Shown in pieces: positions 9,094-17,911 of a DNA stretch of 64,000 nt. The stretch spans positions 1 through 64,000 of the forward strand of contig JAPKMW010000005.1 of assembly GCA_026645575.1 (NCBI GenBank), in the 5' to 3' direction. Positions within the stretch are counted from its first letter, which is position 1, and each line of letters opens with the position of its first letter. The position numbers and the translations under genes are program-made. The DNA is from Caldilineaceae bacterium. GTDB lineage: Bacteria; Chloroflexota; Anaerolineae; Caldilineales; Caldilineaceae. A model generated the notes under the pieces. It saw only the letters and a program-made list of their open reading frames with translations. It ran no database searches and was not told where the DNA came from.

Positions 9094-10845
9094 ATGAACC
9101 GTCACCACAAAAACCGTTTCGTTATCGTCTGCTTTCTCCTTCTCAGCCTTTGCTATCAATTACCCGCCAGCGGACAAACAGATGCGATTCAAGCGCCCGT
9201 CCTCAAGTGGCAACGGGGTGGCTGCTATGGCTCCTGGTGTGAGACCGGTTGGTACTCCTCGCCGGCGGTAGCCGATCTGGATGGCAATGGCACAATGGAG
9301 GTGATTGCGTCCGCCTATTCGATTGTGGCCCTGGATGGCGCCACCGGCGCCCTGCGTTGGCGTGTCCGCTCCGGCCATGACCGGTCAGAGAATATCGATG
9401 TCGTCAAAGATGTCGGGCGCACCTGGCCGGGCATTATCATCGCCGATGTCGATGGCAATGGCGACCAGGAGATTGTGACGGCGCATGGCGGCGGCGTTGT
9501 GTCGGTCTACAACCAGGATGGCTACTTTGAAGAAGGCTGGCCGCAGAAGCCGATTAACAACGAAATTCGTGGCTTGTCGGTTTATGACCTGGATGGCGAT
9601 GGCTCACTGGAAATTCTGGCGACCGGCGCGCTGGGATCCAAAACCAATGCCTGGGTCTTTGAACATACCGGCACGGTGCGCGCTGGCTGGCCGCAACTGA
9701 GCAATGATACTGGCTACGCCTGGGGCGTCTACAATGACAACGCCGCCATTGCCGACCTTGATGCCGACGGCGCCGGCGAAATTGTCATCCCATCTGATGT
9801 GCATTATATTGCGGCTTATGAGGCTAACGGTGTCCAAATCCCGGCCAACAGCATCTATGGCAACAAAGCGTGGGGCAGGGTCGGTGTCCATGTTGATCAT
9901 GCCGTTGATCTGCGCGGCTATGCCAACTGCGGCGCCGAACATCGCCCCAACTTTGCCAACTCAGCGGCTACGGTGGCGGATGTCAATGGCGATGGCACGC
10001 TGGAGATTATTGTCGTCGGCAACGTCTATAATTGCGGTACGGACCCCTACACCAATCTTTACGAGATGCCCTTTCTCTTCAACCGCGACCGCACCCGCTG
10101 GCAAGGCAATGGCTTTGACTGGACAGCGATTCCGGCGCCGGATAACCAAGCCGCACCCTTGAGTGAAGATTACAATCTGATCGAAAATACGCACCCCAAC
10201 CCGGTCGCCGCCGATCTGGATGGCGACGGCAAGTTGGAAATCTTGCACCCCTCCTACGATGGCCGCGTCCACGCCTATTGGCTCGACAAAACGGAGCATG
10301 GACAGTGGCCCTATGCCGTCAACAAGCCGGGTGAAGGCTTTTTCCGTTTTGCTGGCGAACCCGTGGTCGTGGACTTGGACAACAATGGGCGCGCCGAGGT
10401 GATTTTTGCGTCGTGGGTGCAAAAGGGCAAGAACGCTACCGGCAAGCTTCACATCCTGGATGACCAGGGCAATGTACTGCACGAAATTGATTTGCCCAAA
10501 GCCTTCAATGGCGACTGGAACGGCGCCCTGGCCGCGCCCACGCTGGCCAACATTGATGGTGACGCCGACTTGGAAGTGGTGCTGAACACCGCCCACGCCG
10601 GCTTTGTCGCCTATGATCTGCCCGGCACAGCGAACGCACGAATTCTTTGGGGCACAGGACGCGGAAGCCAGTCCCGTAGTGGGGCTGCGGTCGGGGGAAA
10701 CACCCCGGTTGCAACACCAACGCCACCAGGACAAACGCCTGTCCCCACGCCAACGCCGGTAGGAACGCCGACCATTGCCCCCACCGCGCCGCCACCAACC
10801 AGCTTCACCAACCGCTCGTTCCTGCCGGTGATTCGCAAGCGTTGA
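9094..10845 (+). CDS. secreted FG-GAP/VCBS repeat protein with LPxIRxR C-terminal tail
   Basis: A 583-residue exported protein with an N-terminal signal peptide (hydrophobic core about residues 9-25). At least eight FG-GAP-type repeats follow, each with an Asp-rich calcium loop such as ADLDGNG, ADVDGNG, YDLDGDG and NIDGDAD, predicting a beta-propeller. Residues about 530-570 are a Pro/Thr stalk (TPTP repeats). The protein ends in RSFLPVIRKR, a tail also seen on the broken surface protein ending at 51753. It is probably cell-surface or extracellular. A GGAG precedes the ATG. Ligand unknown. Confidence 0.88.
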   Translation: MNRHHKNRFVIVCFLLLSLCYQLPASGQTDAIQAPVLKWQRGGCYGSWCETGWYSSPAVADLDGNGTMEVIASAYSIVALDGATGALRWRVRSGHDRSENIDVVKDVGRTWPGIIIADVDGNGDQEIVTAHGGGVVSVYNQDGYFEEGWPQKPINNEIRGLSVYDLDGDGSLEILATGALGSKTNAWVFEHTGTVRAGWPQLSNDTGYAWGVYNDNAAIADLDADGAGEIVIPSDVHYIAAYEANGVQIPANSIYGNKAWGRVGVHVDHAVDLRGYANCGAEHRPNFANSAATVADVNGDGTLEIIVVGNVYNCGTDPYTNLYEMPFLFNRDRTRWQGNGFDWTAIPAPDNQAAPLSEDYNLIENTHPNPVAADLDGDGKLEILHPSYDGRVHAYWLDKTEHGQWPYAVNKPGEGFFRFAGEPVVVDLDNNGRAEVIFASWVQKGKNATGKLHILDDQGNVLHEIDLPKAFNGDWNGALAAPTLANIDGDADLEVVLNTAHAGFVAYDLPGTANARILWGTGRGSQSRSGAAVGGNTPVATPTPPGQTPVPTPTPVGTPTIAPTAPPPTSFTNRSFLPVIRKR

Positions 10846-10881
10846 TATAGAGTGACCCTGCCTCGCTGGCGTCACCACCAA

Positions 10882-10914
10882 AGAGCGTTAGGGTTTCCAA
10901 AACCCTAACGCTCT
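10882..10914. terminator. 15-bp perfect hairpin between convergent genes
   Basis: Arms 10882-10896 and 10900-10914 with a 3-nt loop lie between the ends of the FG-GAP gene (+) and the DUF3267 gene (-). It can serve as a bidirectional terminator, though neither side has a strong U-tract. Confidence 0.7.
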
Positions 10915-10930
10915 GGTACATGTGCAATGT

Positions 10931-11539
10931 CTACAGTGATGACATGGTGGCTGGGCGGTACAACGTAATAGCATCCCCGCTATCGCGCACCAGCGTTGTC
11001 GCCGGCTGCGCCAGTAACCAGACCGCCGCAACCAGATCGCCGACCGCGCCCGCCGCATTGAGAACCACTACCAACAAGAGAGGGATGACAACCGCCACCG
11101 GTGCGATCCATACCCACAGCAGCCCGATCACGGTGATCACCACCAGCGGCGCTAATGTCACAATGAGATGCTGTTGGCGGGGGAGATACCAGTCCGGTGC
11201 GGCAGCGTAGGCGTACAGTCCCTTGAAGCCAAAGCGGGGCCGCTCACGAGTAAAGAGCCAGAAGAAGAGGCCATGAATTGCTTCATGCGCAATCACGGTC
11301 ATGGCGAGCAACGCAACAAAACCCAGCAGAAAAGACAAAAGATTACCGGCCCCGACCTGGAAGCCTAAACTGCCTAGGTCGGGGCGCAGCGCTGACAACA
11401 GTGCTAGCGCCAACCAGCCAAAGAGAAAGAAGGCCGCCATGGACCCGATCGTCAACCCGATCAATGCCCAACGGTTGCGTGAAAGATCCAGCGTCCCCGC
11501 TACTTCATAATGCGGGGGCAACTGCTTCTGTGGTTGCAT
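10931..11539 (-). CDS. DUF3267 putative membrane zinc metalloprotease
   Basis: A 202-residue protein with about four hydrophobic segments. The HEAIH sequence at residues 85-89 is an HExxH zinc site placed at the end of a membrane helix, as in DUF3267 proteins. A second pair of hydrophobic helices occupies about residues 122-165. Substrate unknown. GGGGAG sits 3 nt before the ATG. It is downstream of the PA14 gene on the same strand. Confidence 0.8.
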   Translation of the reverse strand: MQPQKQLPPHYEVAGTLDLSRNRWALIGLTIGSMAAFFLFGWLALALLSALRPDLGSLGFQVGAGNLLSFLLGFVALLAMTVIAHEAIHGLFFWLFTRERPRFGFKGLYAYAAAPDWYLPRQQHLIVTLAPLVVITVIGLLWVWIAPVAVVIPLLLVVVLNAAGAVGDLVAAVWLLAQPATTLVRDSGDAITLYRPATMSSL

Positions 11540-11582
11540 TGTCTCCCCTTTTCCACTGCCTGGTGACCGGGGCCGCCCTTAC

Positions 11583-12773
11583 TCACCTTGTCACCGGCAG
11601 CGCCCGCAGGGTGGCGGCGGTGTTTAGATAAGCGCTATTCACCCAACCGCTGCGGCCATCGGCCAGCCGGACTTGAACCCAGGTCGCGCGGGCATTGCGT
11701 CCCAACAGTTCAACTACATCGCCATTGTTTAAGACACTGACACGGGCAAAGTTCACTCCCGGCCCACTGCGCAAGTTGAGCTGGCTGGCGCGTGCCACCG
11801 TCGCCGTTTGCCCCGCCGGTAGGGGTTCGTCGCCGCCAGGGGGAGCGACCGGAGCGGCGTTTGACGCAAGTTGCGTCCAGGTCAACCGAGCGATTGCCTC
11901 GCCCGTATTCTCAAAATAGTCCATTTGGACAGGCGTTGCACCGCCAGTAATTGCTACCTCAACTTGCAAGGTGCGGACGGATTGGACGCGCCAATCGTTC
12001 AACACCTGCCGGCCATCGACCCACAGCCGCACGCCATCATCGACCGTGGCGGTAAATTGATACCGGCCAGCGGGTAGGCTGAGGGTACGCGTCCAGCGCA
12101 CGGCAAAACGGTCGGCGCCAATCACCCCCGGCGCCGGCGAGCCGCTTCCCCAGTTGAAATCAAGCCGTTCATCGTTGCGCACCAGCACCGGTGTGCCGGC
12201 CAGGGTGACATTGTTAAAATATTCGCCACGCCAGACGTTGACCGGCGCGCCGGCGGCGCTGGGTGGCGGGGGGGCTGTATCGAGACGCGTCCAGGACAAG
12301 CGAATTTCAGCCTGGCCGGTATTTTCAAAGTATTCCAGACGAAGCGGCGTCGCTCCACCGGTTAACGTAATGTCGGCCTCGTAGACCTGGCGCGCTTGTA
12401 ACGTCCACTCATCGATCAACAACTGCTCATTGACCCACAAGCGTGCACCATCATCGGCGGTGACGATAAAGCGGTAGCGTCCGGCCTCCAGTTGGGCAGT
12501 GCCAGTCCAGCGCGCCGAAAAGCGCTCTGATCCGAGCTGGCCGGGCGCCGGTGAGCCGGTTCCCCAGTTATAATTGATCGCCGTTTCCATCTGCGTGATC
12601 TGGGGAGCGCCGGCCAGGGTAGCATTGTTCCAATACTCCGCCTGCCAACGGACAGCATCACCACCCTGGGCAAACATGACAGGTTGATTTCCAAGCAACA
12701 GGCTGAAGAGCAGCACTAGCTTCATAATCACCAACTTGCGATACCGTTGGCCTTTCAAACCTGGTACTTTCAT
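11583..12773 (-). CDS. secreted protein with two PA14 domains and an SH3b domain
   Basis: A 396-residue exported protein with a signal peptide (about residues 15-36). Two PA14-type beta-sandwich domains (about 42-165 and 180-305) are close copies of one another, each with the YWNN/YFNN start, the GTGSPAP or GSGSPAP loop, and DDG(A/V)RLWV. A C-terminal SH3b domain (about 325-390, LNLRSGPGV) follows. PA14 domains bind glycans and SH3b domains often bind peptidoglycan, so a surface carbohydrate-binding role is likely. AGGAG lies upstream of the ATG. Confidence 0.87.
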   Translation of the reverse strand: MKVPGLKGQRYRKLVIMKLVLLFSLLLGNQPVMFAQGGDAVRWQAEYWNNATLAGAPQITQMETAINYNWGTGSPAPGQLGSERFSARWTGTAQLEAGRYRFIVTADDGARLWVNEQLLIDEWTLQARQVYEADITLTGGATPLRLEYFENTGQAEIRLSWTRLDTAPPPPSAAGAPVNVWRGEYFNNVTLAGTPVLVRNDERLDFNWGSGSPAPGVIGADRFAVRWTRTLSLPAGRYQFTATVDDGVRLWVDGRQVLNDWRVQSVRTLQVEVAITGGATPVQMDYFENTGEAIARLTWTQLASNAAPVAPPGGDEPLPAGQTATVARASQLNLRSGPGVNFARVSVLNNGDVVELLGRNARATWVQVRLADGRSGWVNSAYLNTAATLRALPVTR

Positions 12774-13005
12774 TGATCAGACTCCTCTCCTTGTTACAGC
12801 GCCATTTGCGCCCTCACAGTAATTGATTACTTTCGTTTTTCATTAGGACAAGACACAAGTTATGGTTACAAGTTGGTCATGAATAGCGGCGCCCCCTTTG
12901 GATGATAGAACCCCTTCATGTACCCCGATATATTGTCGTTATCAGGGAAGCTGTTTACGTTGGCGCTGTGGGTTTACAAGTTGAGCGAATGAGAAAGGAA
13001 GCAAT

Positions 13006-14460
13006 ATGGGCCAGCCTGCACAATGCGCTAACCGGAGGACGCAACGGAAAGGGGATAAAATTGCTGCGCATCGCCGCCAACCCGGGGACGATGCACGCCG
13101 TTTTATTCTTTGGTTGTTGACCCTCAGTCTCTTTATGGCAACGGGGAGCGTGGCGTTACATGCACAAACCGGCGAGGTGGATGGCGCTGCTGCCGAGTTG
13201 GCACGTGGGCTACAGCGCACAGCCCCGCTACGCACACCCCAGGTGCTGGAACAAGACCGGTTGGCAACCGGCGCATTGCGCACCGTGGTTGAATTGCCGG
13301 CCATTGCCGATAGCTACATCGCCTCGGCGCGGCCCAACCAAAACTTTGGCAGCGACTCGCTCTTTTTGGGTTACAACTTTTTTGGCGACAACTTTGGCGC
13401 GCAACGGCTGCTCGTTCGCTTTGACATTGCCGGGAATCTACCAGAGAACGCCATCATCAACGATGCGCGTTTGCGGCTGCGGCTCAGCTTTGCCAGCCCG
13501 ACCAACGACGCACCGATGAACACAGTCTTGCGTCGCCTGGCGTCGGATTGGAGCGAAACGGGCGTCACCTGGAACAGTGAACCGGAATGGACGGCGGTCG
13601 ATGACCGCACACGGGTGGGCAGCGCACCGGATTGGTACGAGTGGAATGTCGGCCCGGAGGTGCAACTCTGGGTGGATGGTACGCCCAACTACGGCGTGGA
13701 GATTATCGGCGACGAGCGGGTGCAGCAACGGGAGCGCGCCTTCTATTCACGCGAGACCAATACCAACTTCTTCCCGCGGCTGGTGGTGGATTACACCGTG
13801 CAGACCGATCGATCGCCGCCCAGTGTCACCATCAATCCGCTGCCACCACTGGTGGGACGCAACTTTACGGTTTCTTGGAGCGGCACCGACCCAGGCGGTT
13901 CTGGCATTGCTTATTATGATGTCGAATACCGTATCAATGGTGGCGATTGGGTGGCGTGGTTGAGCGAAGTGACCGAGACTTCGGCGGAATTCTCCGATGG
14001 GCGCAACGGTCAGCGCCTTGAGTTTCGGGTGCGTGGGGTGGACAATGCCGGCAACCAGGAGCCATTTGGCGATGCAGAAGCAGCAACGACTGTGGACACC
14101 CAACCGCCGACCACGCAGGTCAATCCTCTGCCGGCCATTGTCGGTGTTACAAGCTTTACGGTTAGTTGGGCGGGTACGGATAGCGGCGCCGGCATCCAAT
14201 ATTATGATGTGCGCTTCCGCGTCGATCGGGGGGAATGGCAACTGTGGCAGCAACAGACCACGGCCACCAGTGCGCTCTTTACCGCCCCTGGCGATGGTCT
14301 CTATGAATTTGAAGCACGGGCCGTGGACAATCGCGGCCAGGTGGAAGACTTTACCGGGCAGCCGGAGGCATCTACCATTGTCGATACCCAGCCGCCCTTT
14401 GTACGCCCAGCCTTTTGGTTGCCCGTGCTCTTCATTGAAGCGGCTGCGCCGGCCCCCTAA
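13006..14460 (+). CDS. secreted DNRLRE-domain protein with two Ig/FnIII-like repeats
   Basis: A 484-residue protein. A hydrophobic segment at about residues 33-48 acts as a signal peptide after a basic N-terminus. A DNRLRE (CBM96-like) beta-sandwich covers about 95-265 (ADSYI, FGSDSLFLG, DWSETGVTWN). Two consecutive Ig/FnIII-type modules (about 268-365 and 366-460) each begin with PP-[ST]-x-[TV]-x-[IV]NPLP. It likely binds or structures extracellular polysaccharide. AAGGAAG sits 6 nt before the chosen ATG. It is divergent from the PA14 gene. Confidence 0.82.
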   Translation: MGQPAQCANRRTQRKGDKIAAHRRQPGDDARRFILWLLTLSLFMATGSVALHAQTGEVDGAAAELARGLQRTAPLRTPQVLEQDRLATGALRTVVELPAIADSYIASARPNQNFGSDSLFLGYNFFGDNFGAQRLLVRFDIAGNLPENAIINDARLRLRLSFASPTNDAPMNTVLRRLASDWSETGVTWNSEPEWTAVDDRTRVGSAPDWYEWNVGPEVQLWVDGTPNYGVEIIGDERVQQRERAFYSRETNTNFFPRLVVDYTVQTDRSPPSVTINPLPPLVGRNFTVSWSGTDPGGSGIAYYDVEYRINGGDWVAWLSEVTETSAEFSDGRNGQRLEFRVRGVDNAGNQEPFGDAEAATTVDTQPPTTQVNPLPAIVGVTSFTVSWAGTDSGAGIQYYDVRFRVDRGEWQLWQQQTTATSALFTAPGDGLYEFEARAVDNRGQVEDFTGQPEASTIVDTQPPFVRPAFWLPVLFIEAAAPAP

Positions 14461-14805
14461 CAGAAGGCAAGCACTTTGTGTGCGCCACTGCGTCACTGTC
14501 GCGGTAGCGCAACAAGCATCGCTTATGAAGGTTAAGTAAATAAACCAGTAGTCGTAGGGGCACGAGGTTGGCGGGCGGATCTATTGGTTGTACCAGTGAG
14601 AATCTTCCCGCCAACCTCGTGCCCGTACCGTTACCGAAATCAAGTAATAATCTTCATAAGCGGTGCGCAGATCTGCCGCTGGGTAATACAAGATGAAACC
14701 AATCGGCTGACTGCGCCCGCCTACCGCTGCGAATATTGGCCATCTGCCAAGCGATCTGCCAGCAAGCGTGTTCGGCTTGATCCGCAACGTCTGTATAGGC
14801 TTGCC
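14461..14805. repeat. gene-free region with 18-bp perfect hairpin 14558-14624
   Basis: Arms 14558-14575 and 14607-14624 are perfectly complementary with a 31-nt loop, placed between two convergent genes. There is no U-tract. Nothing else is recognised in this 345-bp gap. Confidence 0.7.
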
Positions 14806-15345
14806 CTAACCTTTGGTCGTGAAGGCTGCGGCGCGAGCCTGCTGCTTACGTTGGTGGCGATAGAGATAGTCCAAGAGGGTAATGCCGGCGGCTGTTGCTA
14901 ACGCCATCACCACTTTCCCGCGCTGGGCGCGACGCGTCTTGAGTGCCAGCCCCAGCAGCGCCAGGTCGATCAGTTCGCCGCTCACCCGCACCTTTTCCAG
15001 GGCAGCCGATGTTGGTTGCGCCAGGAGGCCAACGCCGCTGACCACTTTGCGCAACCCTGCCGCCCGAATCAAGGTGCGGTGGTTGGTTTGATCACGAATG
15101 CCGATCAGCTTGGTCGCCTGACGTGGCATAACCAGCGCGGCCAAGCCAAGCCCCAGAATCACCCCGCCTAACGTGCGCATAACGCGATCAGCGTTACCCT
15201 TGGGCAAAGCGGTTGTCTGCTGCCCCTTGCGCTGAAGCTGGTTATGCTGCTCCCCGTTGCGTCCATCGTAGGAGCCGTGTGGCGCCGCTTGTGGCTGGGT
15301 TATACGGCTCGCACCATTCAATTGCCGTAGTTGTTCTGTTGTCAT
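14806..15345 (-). CDS. small membrane protein of the stress-type cluster
   Basis: A 179-residue protein with a polar N-terminal ~60 residues. A glycine-rich hydrophobic helix (GGVILGLGLAALV) and a second helix near the C-terminus (VVMALATAAGITLLDYLY) follow. Proteins of this sort are found beside SRPBCC/cyclase-like genes in stress clusters, but function is unknown. The ATG at 15345 is chosen because AAGGAG lies 7 nt upstream; longer in-frame starts lack one. It is the last gene of the run 16322 to 14806. Confidence 0.65.
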   Translation of the reverse strand: MTTEQLRQLNGASRITQPQAAPHGSYDGRNGEQHNQLQRKGQQTTALPKGNADRVMRTLGGVILGLGLAALVMPRQATKLIGIRDQTNHRTLIRAAGLRKVVSGVGLLAQPTSAALEKVRVSGELIDLALLGLALKTRRAQRGKVVMALATAAGITLLDYLYRHQRKQQARAAAFTTKG

Positions 15346-15474
15346 TGCCATTCTCCTTCTTGGGTTGACAGCCTTGCCGCCCTTGCTTATCACTTGTACG
15401 GTAACGCAAGAGAGAGAGGTAAGACAGTGGTTGAGGTATAGAGATAAGATAGAAGTCGGCTACAGGGCAAAAGT

Positions 15475-15705
15475 CTACGATGTTGGCTTTGCCGCTGCCA
15501 CCTTGGTGAGTGCCTCCGGTTTGTGGGCGGCCTCTTCACCGCTTTCATCGCTCACCACCAGATACTCCGGGTTCTCTTTGGAGGCCGCCACATGATGCCC
15601 TTTGATCTCCATCGGGCTGGTTAATTTCTTCTTAACCGTGCCGGTGACTTTGCCTTGCGAACTATTCCAGGTGACTTTGTCCCCCTTTTTGAAAGTTTCC
15701 GTCAT
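15475..15705 (-). CDS. DUF2945 / HVA1-type TUDOR-like protein
   Basis: A 76-residue cytoplasmic protein beginning MTETFKKGDKVTW with a GxVTGTVKKKLT strand pair and a Lys-rich C-terminus. This is the small SH3/TUDOR-like fold of the hypervirulence-associated HVA1 family. Such genes are common in bacterial stress-response islands; biochemical role unknown. The ATG at 15705 follows a G-rich ribosome site, and longer starts add unrelated residues overlapping the next gene. The gap to that gene is only 4 bp, so co-transcription is likely. Confidence 0.78.
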   Translation of the reverse strand: MTETFKKGDKVTWNSSQGKVTGTVKKKLTSPMEIKGHHVAASKENPEYLVVSDESGEEAAHKPEALTKVAAAKPTS

Positions 15706-15709
15706 CTCA

Positions 15710-16048
15710 TTACCCCCCTGCCATTTGTCGGCAACTCTCGGCGCAGCGGCGACACGCCTGGACACAGTCGTCCATCTCGCCCACTTCTTCACAACTGCGG
15801 GCGCACGCTTCACAAACTTCGGCGCAGACGCCGCAGACACGGGCGTGAAAGGCCGACCCGCTCAACATAAAGTTGGCGCTGGTCTGGCAGATTTCGGCGC
15901 AGTTGAGCATCAGGCGAAAGTGGGCCGGTTCAGTATGACGCCCGCCGGTTTCCAGACAGTGATTCATCGCCTCGCGCAGACAAACGCTGTGGCAGGTTAG
16001 ACAGTTGTCAATACATTGTTGCATGGCAGGACTTAGTGGGTGGTGCAT
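15710..16048 (-). CDS. four-helix bundle copper-binding protein (DUF326)
   Basis: A 112-residue Cys-rich protein with helix-spaced CxxxC and CxxxxxxC repeats (CIDNCLTCHSVC, CAEICQ, CGVCAEVCEACARSC, CVQACRRCAESC), matching the DUF326/Csp-like four-helix family that stores Cu(I) in its core. No export signal is seen, so cytosolic copper storage is the likely role. The ATG at 16048 has GGGAG upstream. It is grouped with two other stress-type genes. Confidence 0.85.
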   Translation of the reverse strand: MHHPLSPAMQQCIDNCLTCHSVCLREAMNHCLETGGRHTEPAHFRLMLNCAEICQTSANFMLSGSAFHARVCGVCAEVCEACARSCEEVGEMDDCVQACRRCAESCRQMAGG

Positions 16049-16064
16049 CGTTTTCTCCCTTGGT

Positions 16065-16322
16065 TCATTCTTCGTCAATGTCAACCTCATGTTTTTTCGC
16101 CGCCCGCTTGATGCGAGCCTTGATCAAGGCAACTTCATCTTTGTCATATTTGGCGGCATTGTCTTTGTGGTTGATATAGCTCCACGCTGCCCGGACATGC
16201 TCCGGCGTGTCAATGGGGTATTTGTTATTGACGGGGTCGGCAAATTCGACATCGCCATACTTATGTTCACCCGTTTTGGGATTGACATCTTCGCGACGGT
16301 CAATTTTGGTGTTTTTGCTCAT
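16065..16322 (-). CDS. DUF6582-like small protein
   Basis: An 85-residue charged protein. Its C-terminal half (YPIDTPEHVRAAWSYINH, then DEVALIKARIKRAAKK) matches the small DUF6582 helical module common beside general-stress genes. Function is unknown. AAAGGA precedes the ATG at 16322; upstream in-frame starts read into a 26-bp hairpin and are rejected. First gene of the four-gene minus-strand cluster. Confidence 0.75.
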   Translation of the reverse strand: MSKNTKIDRREDVNPKTGEHKYGDVEFADPVNNKYPIDTPEHVRAAWSYINHKDNAAKYDKDEVALIKARIKRAAKKHEVDIDEE

Positions 16323-16339
16323 GTGGCGTTCCTTTGTTA

Positions 16340-16405
16340 GTAGGTGCGGTTTGGAACTGCACGGGTTCCCTTGATGAGACCCGTGCAGTTCCAAACCGCA
16401 CCTAC
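16340..16405. repeat. 26-bp perfect inverted repeat
   Basis: Arms 16340-16365 and 16380-16405 pair perfectly with a 14-nt loop. It lies between the decayed oxidoreductase and the DUF6582 gene, so it sits 5' of the stress cluster and 3' of the oxidoreductase remnant. There is no U-tract. Confidence 0.8.
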
Positions 16406-16413
16406 GATCATCT

Positions 16414-17058
16414 TTACACATTCACCGGCACAGGAGCACCCGTGCGGTAGGCTTCCTCAACGGCAAGGATGACGCGCATATCGGCCAGCCCTTCTTCGCC
16501 GGGGGTGCGCGGATCGGTGTCATTCAGGATGCACGCGGAAAAGTGGTCGATCTCAGCGGCGAACTGATTGATCTGGGGAATGCGCAGTTGGGTTTCGCTG
16601 ACGTCGCCCTGGTCTTCTTCACCGGTCTTAACGTTCAGTTGCAACCCTTCATAGGAAAAACCGGGATCCATATCGATGTAGCCCTGTTGGCAGTGGATAC
16701 GGTAGCGGCGACTGGTGCTGGCGTCAAAGCTGCAATCACAGTGCGCCAGAATGCCGGAAGGAAAGCGCAGCATATAACTGACACTGGTCGGCACCTCACG
16801 GAAGCGTGGGTCGTCGGTCTGCTGGGCATAGGCCGTGACCTCGACCGGCTCTTCACCGGTCATCCAGCGGGCGGTGTTGATGGAGTAGATGCCAATGTCA
16901 CCGACCGGCCCGCCCCCCAGTTCGCGGCTGAGACGGATGTTGGGCGCCGTGGTCACCTGACAGTTATTGGAGGAGATGGTGCGGAGGGGGCCATAGGCTT
17001 GTTGCTCGCACAACTCTTTTACCTTCAGGTTGAGCGGTTCGTAATGCAGGCGATCTAA
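16414..17058 (-). pseudogene. 5'-truncated Gfo/Idh/MocA oxidoreductase
   Basis: About 213 residues match only the C-terminal domain of glucose-fructose-oxidoreductase-like enzymes (EPLNLKVKELC, GGGPVGDIGIYSINTARWMTG, then the substrate-domain sheet). The family is usually about 350-390 residues. The N-terminal Rossmann fold with its GxGxxG motif is absent. The frame begins inside the 8-bp tandem repeat that abuts the SDR stop codon, so the front half appears lost by deletion at the repeat. Not expected to be catalytic. Confidence 0.8.
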
Positions 17059-17093
17059 CCACCTAACCACCTAACCACCTAACCAACCACCTA
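17055..17093. repeat. 8-bp tandem repeat (CTAACCAC)
   Basis: Three full copies of CTAACCAC plus degenerate copies run from 17055 to 17093. It supplies the stop codon of the SDR gene and the first codons of the truncated oxidoreductase, marking the deletion junction. The same word appears singly near 55366. Confidence 0.8.
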
Positions 17094-17894
17094 TTTCTTC
17101 CCCGTCCCCGGCGCATTCTGTTTGCGGCTTTGCTCGGCCAGGCGGTCTTGAGGTACGACGCCGCTCATGGCAACTTGCACTTTGTTGCCAAGGCCAGGCA
17201 CTACATCACCATCGCCATTCATCATGGCGTCAAAGCCTTGTTTGGCAACATCGGCGGCATCCGCTTTTTTCTGTTGCCCAACTTTGGTGTCTTCCAGGCC
17301 AGCGCGCTCGAAGAATTCGGTTTCTGTTGCTCCCGGCTGGAGACAAGTGACGGTGATGTTGGTGTCCTTTAACTCATTGCGCAGGGCCACGGCAAAGGAA
17401 TCCACGAACGCTTTACTGCCGTGATAAACCGCCTGAAAGGCGCCGGGAATGTGGCCGGCAATCGAGCCGGTGATCAGAATACGCCCCTGGTTGCGCTGCC
17501 GCATCTCGCGCCCCACTTTGTGGATCAGGTACATTGTGCCGGTGATGTTGGTGTCGATCACATGGCGGATCTCCTTGAAATCCTGATCAAGAAAGGCGTG
17601 CCCCAGGCCATGGCCAGCATTTGCCAGCAGCGCCGCCACCGGTCGCCCTTTGACGGCGGCATAGAGTTTGTCAACGCCTTCGACCGTGGCAAGGTCGGTC
17701 TGCACGGCATCAACGGTCGCGCCGTGGGTGCGAAAGTGTTGGGCCGCCCCATTGATCTCTGGCTGGTCGGCGGCGATTACGAGATCAAAGCCGTTTTTGA
17801 CACAGAGTTCGGCCAATTCGTAGCCGATACCACTGGAGGCGCCGGTGACGACCGCCAGTGGACGTGTTCCGTTGGTTTGCATACTGTTTGTCAT
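17091..17894 (-). CDS. short-chain dehydrogenase/reductase (SDR)
   Basis: A 267-residue classical SDR with TGASSGIG (about residues 18-25), NAGHG (near 92), a catalytic Ser (GSIAG) and YHGSK (near 158-162). It is an NAD(P)-dependent oxidoreductase; substrate unknown. The C-terminal ~40 residues are polar and extend past the core fold. AAGGAG is 8 nt before the ATG. It is 17 bp downstream of the serine hydrolase gene on the same strand, so probably co-transcribed. Confidence 0.9.
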   Translation of the reverse strand: MTNSMQTNGTRPLAVVTGASSGIGYELAELCVKNGFDLVIAADQPEINGAAQHFRTHGATVDAVQTDLATVEGVDKLYAAVKGRPVAALLANAGHGLGHAFLDQDFKEIRHVIDTNITGTMYLIHKVGREMRQRNQGRILITGSIAGHIPGAFQAVYHGSKAFVDSFAVALRNELKDTNITVTCLQPGATETEFFERAGLEDTKVGQQKKADAADVAKQGFDAMMNGDGDVVPGLGNKVQVAMSGVVPQDRLAEQSRKQNAPGTGKK

Positions 17895-17911
17895 GATTTA
17901 TCTCCTTTTAC

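Noticed and set aside
17055..17093. CRISPR-like or transposon end at the CTAACCAC repeat
   Set aside because: The unit is only 8 bp with no spacers, and no transposase or terminal inverted repeat accompanies it.
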